From Narthecium ossifragum (lineage: Eukaryota; Streptophyta; Magnoliopsida; Dioscoreales; Nartheciaceae): a stretch of 64,000 nt of DNA. The notes beneath the pieces are model-generated. The model made no database searches, had not been told where the DNA came from, and worked only from the letters and a program-made list of their open reading frames with translations. The translations under genes and the position numbers were made by a program. Shown here one piece after another: positions 8,401 through 20,793 of the stretch. Location: contig CAWUCF010000103.1 of NCBI GenBank assembly GCA_963920575.1, positions 17,667 to 81,666 of the forward strand. Direction: 5' to 3'. Positions within the stretch are counted from its first letter, which is position 1. Each line of letters begins with the position of its first letter.

Positions 8401-11400
8401 AGGCAGGCCTCCTCGAAGCCCCTGGCCAACGGATCGAGCACGTCGAATCCCCGGATCCTCAGCCTCCAAAATAACAAGCTTTTACCTTTTACCTTTTTTG
8501 CCTTTTCCTTCACTTTTTAATACTGGGCCTTGCTTATTTTTTTTCTTATTTCTCATTCATTTTTTTGCTGAATATCATCCCAGGTAGGCCTCCTCGAAGC
8601 TCTTGGCGACCGAATCGGGCGCGTCGAATCCTCAGATCCTCAACCACCAAGATAGCAAGCTTTTACCTTTTACCTTTTTTGCCTTTTCCTTCACTTTTTG
8701 ATACTAGACCTTGCTAATTTTTTTCCCTTTTTCTCATTCATATTTTTTCTAAATATCATCCCAGGCAGGCCTCCTCGAAGCCACTGGCCAACGGATCGGA
8801 CACGTCGAATCCCTGGATCCTCAGCCTGCAAAATAGCAAGCTTTTACCTTTTACCTTTTTGCCTTTCCCTTCACTTTTTGATACTAGGCCTTGCTAATTT
8901 TTTTTCTTATTTCTCATTCGTTTTTTTTCTGACTATCATCCCAGGCAGGCCTCCTCGAAGCCCCTGGCCACCGGATCGAGCACGTCGAATCCCCGGATCC
9001 TCAACCTCCAAAATAGCAAGCTTTTACCTTTTACATTTTTTGCCTTTTCCTTCACTTTGTAATACTAGGCCTTGCTAATTTTTTTTCTTATTTTTCATTC
9101 ATTTTTTTGCTGAATATCATCCCAGGTAGTCCTCCTCGAAGCTCTTGGCGACCAAATCGGGCACGTCGAATCCTCAGATCCTCAGCCTCCAAAATAGCAA
9201 GCCTTTACCTTTTACCTTTTTTGCCTTTTCCTTCACTTTTTGATACTAGGCCTTCCTAATTTTTTTCCCTTTTTCCCATCCATCTTTTTGCTGAATATCA
9301 TGCCAGGCAGGCCTCCTTGAAGCCCCTGGCCACCGGATCGAGCACGTCGAATCCCCGGATCCTCAGCCTCCAAAATAGCAAACTTTTACCTTTTACCTTT
9401 TTTGCCTTTTCCTTCACTTTTTAATACTAGGCCTTGCTAATTTTTTTTCTTATTTCTCATTCATGTTTTTGCTGAATATCATGCCAGGTAGGCCTCCTCG
9501 ATGCTCTTGGCGACCGTATCGGGCACGTCGAATCCTCAGATCCTCAGCCTCCAAAATAGCAAGCTTTTTCATTTTACCTTTTTTGCCTTTTCCTTCACTT
9601 TTTGATACTAGGCCTTGCTAATTTTTTTCCCTTTTTCTCATTCATCTTTTTGCTAAATATCATCCCAGGCAGGCCTTCTCGAAGCCCCTGGCCACCGGAT
9701 CGGACACATCGAATCCCCGGATCCTCAGCCTGCAAAATAGAAAGCTTTTACCTTTTACCTTTTAGCCTTTTCCTTCACTTTTTGATACTAGGCATTGCTA
9801 ATTTTTTTTTCCTATTTCTCATTCATTTTTTTGCTGAATATCATCCCAGGCAGGCCTCCTCAATGCCCCTGACCACCGGATCGACCACGTCAAATCCCCG
9901 GATCCTCAGTCTCCAAAATAACAAGCTTTTACCTTTTACCTTTTTTGCCTTTTCCTTCACTTTTTAATACTAAGCCTTGCAAATTTTTTTTCTTATTTCT
10001 CATTCATTTTTTTGCTGAATATCATCCCAGGCAGGCCTCCTCGAAGACCCTGGCCACTGGATCGAGCACATCGAATCCCAGGATCCTTAGCCTTCAAAAT
10101 AGCTAGCTTTTACCTTTTACCTTTTTTGCCTTTTCCTTCACTTTTTAATACTAGGCCTTGCTAATTTTTTTTCTTATTTTTCATTCATTTTTTTGCTGAA
10201 TATCATCCCAGGTAGTCCTCCTCGAAGCTCTTGGCGACCGAATCGGGCACGTCGAATCCTCAGATTCTCAGCCTCCAAAATAGCAAGCCTTTACCTTTTA
10301 CCTTTTTTGCCTTTTCCTTCACTTTTTGATTCTAGGCCTTGCTAATTTTTTTCCCTTTTTCTCATCCATCTTTTTGCTGAATATCATGCCAGGCAGGCCT
10401 CCTCGAAGCCCCTGGCAAACGGATCGAGCACGTCGAATCCCCGGATCCTCAGCCTCCAAAATAGCAAGCTTTTACCTTTTACATTTTTTGCCTTTTCCTT
10501 CACTTTTTGATACTGGGCCTTGCTTATTTTTTTTCTTATTTCTCATTCATATTTTTGCTGAATATCATCCCAGGTAGGCCTCCTCGATGCCCCTGACCAC
10601 CGGATCGACCACGTCGAATCCCCGGATCCTCAGTTTCCAAAATAACAAGCTTTTACCTTTTACCTTTTTTGCCTTTTCCTTCACTTTTTAATACTAAGCC
10701 TTGCAAATTTTTTTTCTTATTTCTCATTCATTTTTTTGCTGAATATCATCCCAGGCAGGCCTCCTCGAAGACCCTGGCCACTGGATCGAGCACATCGAAT
10801 CCCAGGATCCTTAGCCTCCAAAATAGCTAGCTTTTACCTTTTACCTTTTTTGCCTTTTCCTTCACTTTTTAATACTAGGCCTTGCTAATTTTTTTTCTTA
10901 TTTTTCATTCATTTTTTTGCTGAATATCATCCCAGGTAGTCCTCCTCGAAGCTCTTGGTGACCGAATCGGGCACGTCGAATCCTCAGATTCTCAGCCTCC
11001 AAAATAGCAAGCCTTTACCTTTTACCTTTTTTGCCTTTTTCTTCACTTTTTGATACTAGGCCTTCCTAATTTTTTTCCCTTTTTCTCATCCATCTTTTTG
11101 CTGAATATCATGCCAGGCAGGCCTCCTCGAAGCCCCTGGCCAACGGATCGAGCACGTCGAATCCCCGGATCCTCAGCCTCCAAAATAGCAAGCTTTTACC
11201 TTTTACCTTTTTTGCCTTTTCCTTCACTTTTTAATACTGGGCCTTGCTTTTTTTTTTTCTTATTTCTCATTCATTTTTTTGCTGAATATCATCCCAGTTA
11301 GGCCTCCTCGAAGCTCTTGGCGACCGAATCGGGCGCGTCGAATCCTCAGATCCTCAACCACCAAAATAGCAAGCTTTTACCTTTTACCTTTTTTGCCTTT

Positions 11401-14400
11401 TCCTTCACTTTTTGATACAAGACCTTGCTAATTTTTTTCCCTTTTTCTCATTCATATTTTTTCTAAATATCATCCCAGGCAGGCCTCTTCGAAGCCACTG
11501 GCCAACGGATCGGACACGTCGAATCCCTGGATCCTCAGCCTGCAAAATAGCAAGCGTTTACCTTTTACCTTTTTGCCTTTCCCTTCACTTTTTGATACTA
11601 GGCCTTGCTAATTTTTTTTCTTATTTCTCATTCGTTTTTTTGCTGACTATCATCCCAGGCAGGCCTCCTCGAAGCCCCTGGCCACCGGATCGAGCACGTC
11701 GAATCCCCGGATCCTCAACCTCCAAAATAGCAAGCTTTTACCTTTTACCTTTTTTGCCTTTTCCTTCACTTTTTAATACTAGGCCTTGCTAATTTTTTTT
11801 CTTATTTTTCATTCATTTTTTTGCTGAATATCATCCCAGGTAGTCCTCCTCGAAGCTCTTGGCGACCAAATCGGGCACGTCGAATCCTCAGATCCTCAGC
11901 CTCCAAAATAGCAGGCCTTTACCTTTTACCTTTTTTGCCTTTTCCTTCACTTTTTGATACTAGGCCTTCCTAAGTTTTTTCCCTTTTTCTCATCCATCTT
12001 TTTGCTGAATATCATGCCAGGCAGGCCTCCTTGAAGCCCCTAGCCACCGGATCGAGCACGTCGAATCCCCGGATCCTCAGCCTCCAAAATAGCAAACTTT
12101 TACCTTTTACCTTTTTTGCCTTTTCCTTCACTTTTTAATACTAGGCCTTGCTAATTTTTTTTCTTATTTCTCATTCATGTTTTTGCTGAATATCATGCCA
12201 GGTAGGCCTCCTCGATGCTCTTGGCGACCGAATCGGGCACGTCGAATCCTCAGATTCTCAGCCTCCAAAATAGCAAGCCTTTACCTTTTACCTTTTTTGC
12301 CCTTTCCTTCACTTTTTGATTCTAGGCCTTGCTAATTTTTTTCCCTTTTTCTCATCCATCTTTTTGCTGAATATCATGCCAGGCAGGCCTCCTCGAAGCC
12401 CCTGGCAAACGGATCGAGCACGTCGAATCCCCGGATCCTCAGCCTCCAAAATAGCAAGCTTTTACCTTTTACATTTTTTGCCTTTTCCTTCACTTTTTGA
12501 TACTGGGCCTTGCTTATTTTTTTTCTTATTTCTCATTCATATTTTTGCTGAATATCATCCCAGGTAGGCCTCCTCGATGCCCCTGACCACCGGATCGACC
12601 ACGTCGAATCCCCGGATCCTCAGTTTCCAAAATAACAAGCTTTTACCTTTTACCTTTTTTGCCTTTTCCTTCACTTTTTAATACTAAGCCTTGCAAATTT
12701 TTTTTCTTATTTCTCATTCATTTTTTTGCTGAATATCATCCCAGGCAGGCCTCCTCGAAGACCCTGGCCACTGGATCGAGCACATCGAATCCCAGGATCC
12801 TTAGCCTCCAAAATAGCTAGCTTTTACCTTTTACCTTTTTTGCCTTTTCCTTCACTTTTTAATACTAGGCCTTGATAATTTTTTTTCTTATTTTTCATTC
12901 ATTTTTTTGCTGAATATCATCCCAGGTAGTCCTCCTCGAAGCTCTTGGTGACCGAATCGGGCACGTCGAATCCTCAGATTCTCAGCCTCCAAAATAGCAA
13001 GCCTTTACCTTTTACCTTTTTTGCCTTTTTCTTCACTTTTTGATACTAGGTCTTCCTAATTTTTTTCCCTTTTTCTCATCCATCTTTTTGCTGAATATCA
13101 TGCCAGGCAGGCCTCCTTGAAGCCCTTGGCCACCGGATCGAGCACGTCGAATCCCCGGATCCTCAACCTCCAAAATAGCAAACTTTTACCTTTTACCTTT
13201 TTTGCCTTTTCCTTCACTTTTTAATACTAGGCCTTGCTAATTTTTTTTCTTATTTCTCATTCATATTTTTGCTGAATATCATGCCAGGTAGGCCTCCTCG
13301 ATGCTCTTGGCGACCGTATCGGGCACGTCGAATCCTCAGATCCTCAGCCTCCAAAATAGCAAGCTTTTTCATTTTACCTTTTTTGCCTTTTCCTTCACTT
13401 TTTGATACTAGGTCTTGCCAATTTTTTTTCCCTTTTTCTCATTCATCTTTTTGCTAAATATCATCCCAGGCAGGCCTCCTCGAAGCCCCTGGCCACCGGA
13501 TCGGACACATCGAATCCCCGGATCCTCAGCCTGCAAAATAGAAAGCTTTTACCTTTTACCTTTTTGCCTTTTCCTTCACTTTTTGATACTAGGCATTGCT
13601 AATTTTTTTTCCTATTTCTCATTCATTTTTTTGCTGAATATCATCCCAGGCAGGCCTCCTCGATGCCCCTGACCACCGGATCGACCACGTCGAATCCCCG
13701 GATCGTCAGTCTCCAAAATAATAAGCTTTTACCTTTTACCTTTTTTGCCTTTTCCTTCACTTTTTAATACTAGGCCTTGCAAATTTTTTTTCTTATTTCT
13801 CATTCATTTTTTTGCTGAATATCATCCCAGGCAGGCCTCCTCGAAGACCCTGGCCACTGGATCGAGCACATCGAATCCCAGGATCCTTAGCCTCCAAAAA
13901 AGCTAGCTTTTACCTTTTACCTTTTTTGCCTTTTCCTTCACTTTTTAATACTAGGCCTTGCTAATTTTTTTTCTTATTTTTCATTCATTTTTTTGCTGAA
14001 TATCATCCAAGGTAGTCCTCCTCGAAGCTCTTGGCGACCGAATCGGGCACGTCGAATCCTCAGATTCTCAGCCTCCAAAATAGCAAGCCTTTACCTTTTA
14101 CCTTTTTTGCCTTTTCCTTCACTTTTTGATACTAGGCCTTCCTAATTTTTTTCCCTTTTTCTCATCCATCTTTTTGCTGAATATCATGCCAGGCAGGCCT
14201 CCTTGAAGCCCCTGGCCACCGGATCGAGCACGTCGAATCCCCGGATCCTCAGCCTCCAAAATAGCAAACTTTTACCTTTTAGCTTTTTTGCCTTTTCCTT
14301 CACTTTTTAATACTTGGCCTTGCTAATTTTTTTTCTTATTTCTCATTCATTTTTTTGCTGAATATCATCCCATGCAGGCCTCCTCGAAGCCCCTGGCCAC

Positions 14401-14600
14401 CGGATCGAGCACGTCGAATCCCCGGATCCTCAGCTTCCAAAATAGCAAGCTTTTACCTTTTACCTTTTTGGCCTTTTCCTTCACTTTTTAATACTGGGCC
14501 TTGCTTATTTTTTTTCTTTTTTCTCATTCATTTTTTTGCTGAATATCTTCCCAGGTAGGCCTCCTCGAAGCTCTTGGCGACCGAATCGGGCACGTCGAAT
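8400..14600. repeat. Satellite block with overlapping 1,990, 2,714 and 3,800-bp repeats
   Basis: About 34 monomers. Segments around 8.6-9.5 kb recur 2,714 bp later (about 15 monomers; 8698 and 11412 match). Segments around 10.2-11.1 kb recur 1,990 bp later (11 monomers; 10326 and 12316). Segments around 9.46-10.3 kb recur 3,800 bp later (21 monomers; 9561 and 13361). Marker changes such as GGATCCTTAGCC with CTAGCTTTTACC appear at about 10082, 10806, 12796 and 13880. Limits are approximate. Confidence 0.75.
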
Positions 14601-15029
14601 CCTCAGATCCTCAACCTCCAAAATAGCAAGCTTTTACCTTTTACCTTTTTTGCCTTTTCCTTCACTTTTTGATACTAGACCTTGCTAATTTTTATCCCTT
14701 TTTCTCATTCATATTTTTTCTAAATATCATCCCAGGCAGGCCTCCTCGAAGCCCCTGGCCAACGGATCGGACACGTCGAATCCCTGGATCTTCAGCCTAC
14801 AAAATAGCAAGCTTTTATCTTTTACCTTTTTGCCTTTTCCTTCACTTTTTGATACTAGGCCTTGCTAATTTTTTTTCTTATTTCTTATTCATTTTTTTGC
14901 TGTATATCATCCCAGGCAGGCCTCCTCGAAGCCCCTGGCCACCGGATCGAGCACGTCGAATCCCCGGATCCTCAACCTCCAAAATAGCAAGCTTTTACCT
15001 TTTACCTTTTTTGCCTTTTCCTTCACTTT

Positions 15030-17911
15030 TTAATACTAGGTCTTGCTAAATTTTTTTCATATTTCTCATTCATTTTCTTGCTGAATATCATCCAAGGTAG
15101 GCCTCCTGGAAGCTCTTGGCGACCGTATCGGGCTAGTCGAATCCTCAGATCCTCTGCCTCCAAAATAGCAAGCTTTTACCTTTTACCTTTTTTGCCTTTT
15201 CCTTCACTTTTTGATACTAGGCCTTTCTAATTTTTTTCCCTTTTTCTCATTCATCTTTTTGCTGAATATCATCCCAGGCAGGCCTCCTCGAAGCCCCTGG
15301 CCACCGGATCGACCACGTCGAATCCCCGGATCCTCAGCCTGCAAAAAAGCAAGCTTTTACCTTTTACTTTTTTACCTTTTCCTTCACTTTTTGATACTAG
15401 GCCTTGCTAAGTTTTTTTCTTATTTCTCATTCATTTTTTTGCTGAATATCATCCCAGGCAGGTCTCCTCGAAGCCCCTGGCCACCGGATCGAGCACGTCG
15501 AATCCCCGGATCCTCAACCTCCAAAATAGCAAGCTTTTACCTATTACCTTTTTTGTCTTTTCCTTCACTTTTTAATAATAGGTCTTTCTAAATTTTTTTC
15601 TTATTTTTCATTCATTTTTTTGCTGAATATCCTCCCAGGTAGGCCTCCTCGAAGCTCTTGGCGATCGAATCGGGCATGTCGAATCCTCAGATCCTCTGCC
15701 TCCAAAATAGCAAGCTTTTAGCTTTTACCTTTTTTGCCTTTTCCTTCACTTTTTGATACTAGGCCTTGCTAATTTTTTTCCCTTTTTCTCATTCGCCTTT
15801 TTGTTGAATATCATCCCAGGCAGGCCTCCTCGAAGCCCCTGGCCACCGGATCGACCACATCGAATCCCCGGATCCTCAGTTTGCAAAATAGCAAGCTTTT
15901 ACCTTTTACCTTTTTGCCTTTTCCTTCACTTTTTGATACTAGGCCTTGCTAATTTTTTTTCTTATTTCTCATTCATTTTTTTGCTGAATATCATCCCAGG
16001 CAGGCCTCCTCGAAGCCCCTGGCCTCTGGATCGAGCACGTCAAATCCCCGGATCCTCACCCTCCAAAATAGCAAGCTTTTACCTTTTACCTTTTTTGCCT
16101 TTTCCTTCACTTTTTAATACTAGGTCTTGCTAAATTTTTTTCTTCTTTCTTATTCATTTTTTTGCTGAATATCATCCCAGGGAGTCCTCCTCGAAGCTCT
16201 TGGGGACCGAATCGGGCACGTCGAATTCTCAGATCCTCAGCCTCCAAAATAGCAAGCTTTTACCATTTACCTTTTTTGACTTTTTCTTCATATTTTGATA
16301 CTAGGCCTTGCTAATTTTTTTCCCTTTTTGACATTCATCTTTTTGCTGAATATCATCCCAGGCAGGCCTCCTCGAAGCCCCTGGCCACCGGATCGACCAC
16401 GTCGAATCCCCGGATCCTCAGCCTCCATAATAGCAAGCTTTTACCTTTTACCTTTTTTACCTTTTCCCTCACTTTTTAATACTAGGCCTTTCTAATTTTT
16501 TTTCTTATTTCTCATTCATTTTTTTGCTGAATATCATCCCAGGTAGGCCTCCTCGAAGCTCTTGGCGACCGAATCGGGCACGTCGAATCCTCAGATCCTC
16601 AGCCTCAAAAATAGCAAGCTTTTACCTTTTACCTTTTTTGCCTTTTCCTTCACTTTTTGATACTAGGCCTTGCTAATTTTTTTCCCTTTTTCTCATTCAT
16701 CTTTTTGCTAAATATCATCCCAGGCAGGCCTCCTCGAAGCCCCTGGCCACCGGATCGGACACATCAAATCCCCGGATCCTCAGCATGTAAAATAGCAAGC
16801 TTTTACCTTTTACCTTTTTGCCTTTTCGTTCACTTTTTGATACTAGGCCTTGCTAATTTTTTTTCTTATTTCTCATTCATTTTTTTGCTGAATATCATCC
16901 CAGGCAGGCCTCTTCGAAGCCCCTGGCCACCGGATCGAGCACGTCGAATCCCCGGATCCTCAGCCTCCAAAATAGCAAGCTTTTACCTTTTACCTTTTTT
17001 GCCTTTTCCTTCACTTTTTAATACTAGGCCTTGCTAATTTTTTTTCTTATTTCTCATTCATTTTTTTGCTGAATATCATCCCAGGCAGGCCTCCTCGAAG
17101 CTCTTGGCAACCGAATCGGGCACGTCGAATCCTCAGATCCTCAGCCTCCAAAATTGTAAGCTTTTACCTTTTACCTTTTTGCCTTTTCCTTCACTTTTTG
17201 ATACTAGGCCTTGCTAATTTTTTTTCTTGTTTCTCATTCATTTTTTTGCTGAATATCATCCCAGGCAGGCCTCTTCGAAGCTCCTGGCCACCGGATCGAG
17301 CACGTCGAATCCCCGGATCCTCAGCCTCCAAAATAGCAAACTTTTACCTTTTACCTTTTTTGCCTTTGACTTCACTTTTTAATAATAGGCCTTGCTAATT
17401 TTTTTTCTTATTTCTCATTCATTTTTTTGCTGAATATCCTCTCAGGTGCCTTTCTCGAAGCTCTTGGCGACCGAATCGGGCACGTCGAATCCTCTGCCTC
17501 CAAAATAGCAAGCTTTTAGCTTTTACCTTTTTTGCCTTTTCCTTCAGTTTTTAATACTAGGCCTTGCTAATTTTTTTCCCCTTTTCTCATTCTTCTTTTT
17601 GCTGAATATCATCCCAGGCAGGCCTCCTCGAAGCCCCTGGCCACCGGATCGACCACATCGAATCCCCGGATCCTCAGTTTGCAAAATAACAAGCTTTTAC
17701 CTTTTACCTTTTTGCCTTTTCCTTCACTTTTTGATACTAGGCCTTGCTAATTTTTTTTGTTATTTCTCATTTAATCTTTTGCTGAATATCATCCCAGGCA
17801 GGCCTCCTCGAAGCCCCTGGCCACCGGATCGAGCACGTCGAATCCCTGGATCCCCAACCTCCAAAATAGCAAGCTTTTACCTTTTACCTTTTTTGCCTTT
17901 TCCTTCACTTT
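15030..17911. repeat. 2,882-bp HOR (16-mer), copy 1
   Basis: Sixteen monomers, 2,882 bp. Diagnostic variants include GGGCTAGTCG (15131), CTGCAAAAAAGCAAGC (about 15340), TAATAATAGGTCTTTC (about 15573), CTCATTCGCC (about 15790), GGGAGTCCTCC (about 16180) and the shortened GGTGCCTTTCTCG (about 17445). The start is placed where similarity to the next copy begins, within about 100 bp. Confidence 0.85.
16932..17112. repeat. Reference monomer of the satellite (181 bp, type A GC-rich half)
   Basis: A clean example of the consensus unit, counted base by base at 181 bp. Its GC-rich half is type A (GCCCCTGGCCACCGGATCG, then AATCCCCGGATCC, cut by BamHI). The next unit, from 17113, is type B (CTCTTGGC.ACCGAATCGGGC, then AATCCTCAGATCC, BamHI site lost). 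The two types recur through the array with few intermediates. Confidence 0.9.
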
Positions 17912-20793
17912 TTAATACTAGGTCTTGCTAAATTTTTTTCATATTTCTCATTCATTTTCTTGCTGAATATCATCCCAGGTAGGCCTCCTCGAAGCTCTTG
18001 GCGACCGAATCGGGCTAGTCGAATCCTCAGATCCTCTGCCTCCAAAATAGCAAGCTTTTACCTTTTACCTTTTTTGCCTTTTCCTTCACTTTTTGATACT
18101 AGGCCTTTCTAATTTTTTTCCCTTTTTCTCATTCATCTTTTTGCTGAATATCATCCCAGGCAGGCCTCCTCGAAGCCCCTGGCCACCGGATCGACCACGT
18201 CGAATCCCCGGATCCTCAGCCTGCAAAAAAGCAAGCTTTTACCTTTTACTTTTTTACCTTTTCCTTCACTTTTTGATACTAGGCCTTGCTAAGTTTTTTT
18301 CTTATTTCTCATTCATTTTTTTGCTGAATATCATCCCAGGCAGGTCTCCTCGAAGCCCCTGGCCACCGGATCGAGCACGTCGAATCCCCGGATCCTCAAC
18401 CTCCAAAATAGCAAGCTTTTACCTATTACCTTTTTTGTCTTTTCCTTCACTTTTTAATAATAGGTCTTTCTAAATTTTTTTCTTATTTTTCATTCATTTT
18501 TTTGCTGAATATCCTCCCAGGTAGGCCTCCTCGAAGCTCTTGGCGATCGAATCGGGCATGTCGAATCCTCAGATCCTCTGCCTCCAAAATAGCAAGCTTT
18601 TAGCTTTTACCTTTTTTGCCTTTTCTTTCACTTTTTGATACTAGGCCTTGCTAATTTTTTTCCCTTTTTCTCATTCGCCTTTTTGTTGAATATCATCCCA
18701 GGCAGGCCTCCTCGAAGCCCCTGGCCACCGGATCGACCACATCGAATCCCCGGATCCTCAGTTTGCAAAATAGCAAGCTTTTACCTTTTACCTTTTTGCC
18801 TTTTCCTTCACTTTTTGATACTAGGCCTTGCTAATTTTTTTTCTTATTTCTCATTCATTTTTTTGCTGAATATCATCCCAGGCAGGCCTCCTCGAAGCCC
18901 CTGGCCTCTGGATCGAGCACGTCAAATCCCCGGATCCTCAACCTCCAAAATAGCAAGCTTTTACCTTTTACCTTTTTTGCCTTTTCCTTCACTTTTTAAT
19001 ACTAGGTCTTGCTAAATTTTTTTCTTCTTTCTTATTCATTTTTTTGCTGAATATCATCCCAGGGAGTCCTCCTCGAAGCTCTTGGGGACCGAATCGGGCA
19101 CGTCGAATTCTCAGATCCTCAGCCTCCAAAATAGCAAGCTTTTACCATTTACCTTTTTTGCCTTTTTCTTCATATTTTGATACTAGGCCTTGCTAATTTT
19201 TTTCCCTTTTTGACATTCATCTTTTTGCTGAATATCATCCCAGGCAGGCCTCCTCGAAGCCCCTGGCCACCGGATCGACCACGTCGAATCCCCGGATCCT
19301 CAGCCTCCATAATAGCAAGCTTTTACCTTTTACCTTTTTTACCTTTTCCCTCACTTTTTAATACTAGGCCTTGCTAATTTTTTTTCTTATTTCTCATTCA
19401 TTTTTTTGCTGAATATCATCCCAGGTAGGCCTCCTCGAAGCTCTTGGCGACCGAATCGGGCACGTCGAATCCTCAGATCCTCAGCCTCAAAAATAGCAAG
19501 CTTTTACCTTTTACCTTTTTTGCCTTTTCCTTCACTTTTTGATACTAGGCCTTGCTAATTTTTTTCCCTTTTTCTCATTCATCTTTTTGCTAAATATCAT
19601 CCCAGGCAGGCCTCCTCGAAGCCCCTGGCCACCGGATCGGACACATCAAATCCCCGGATCCTCAGCATGTAAAATAGCAAGCTTTTACCTTTTACCTTTT
19701 TGCCTTTTCCTTCACTTTTTGATACTAGGCCTTGCTAATTTTTTTTCTTATTTCTCATTCATTTTTTTGCTGAATATCATCCCAGGCAGGCCTCTTCGAA
19801 GCCCCTGGCCACCGGATCGAGCACGTCGAATCCCCGGATCCTCAGCCTCCAAAATAGCAAGCTTTTACCTTTTACCTTTTTTGCCTTTTCCTTCACTTTT
19901 TAATACTAGGCCTTGCTAATTTTTTTTCTTATTTCTCATTCATTTTTTTGCTGAATATCATCCCAGGCAGGCCTCCTCGAAGCTCTTGGCAACCGAATTG
20001 GGCACGTCGAATCCTCAGATCCTCAGCCTCCAAAATTGTAAGCTTTTACCTTTTACCTTTTTGCCTTTTCCTTCACTTTTTGATACTAGGCCTTGCTAAT
20101 TTTTTTTCTTGTTTCTCATTCATTTTTTTGCTGAATATCATCCCAGGCAGGCCTCTTCGAAGCTCCTGGCCACCGGATCGAGCACGTCGAATCCCCGGAT
20201 CCTCAGCCTCCAAAATAGCAAACTTTTACCTTTTACCTTTTTTGCCTTTGACTTCACTTTTTAATAATAGGCCTTGCTAATTTTTTTTCTTATTTCTCAT
20301 TCATTTTTTTGCTGAATATCCTCTCAGGTGCCTTTCTCGAAGCTCTTGGCGACCGAATCGGGCACGTCGAATCCTCTGCCTCCAAAATAGCAAGCTTTTA
20401 GCTTTTACCTTTTTTGCCTTTTCCTTCAGTTTTTAATACTAGGCCTTGCTAATTTTTTTCCCCTTTTCTCAATCTTCTTTTTGCTGAATATCATCCCAGG
20501 CAGGCCTCCTCGAAGCCCCTGGCCACCGAATCGACCACATCGAATCCCCGGATCCTCAGTTTGCAAAATAACAAGCTTTTACCTTTTACCTTTTTGCCTT
20601 TTCCTTCACTTTTTGATACTAGGCCTTGCTAATTTTTTTTGTTATTTCTCATTTAATCTTTTGCTGAATATCATCCCAGGCAGGCCTCCTCGAAGCCCCT
20701 GGCCACCGGATCGAGCACGTCGAATCCCTGGATCCCCAACCTCCAAAATAGCAAGCTTTTACCTTTTACCTTTTTTGCCTTTTCCTTCACTTT
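17912..20793. repeat. 2,882-bp HOR (16-mer), copy 2
   Basis: It repeats copy 1 at a constant 2,882-bp offset, with all the same marker variants and only a few single-base differences visible (for example C to T near 18625 and near 19379). Near-identity means this unit was amplified long after the monomers diverged from each other. Confidence 0.85.
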
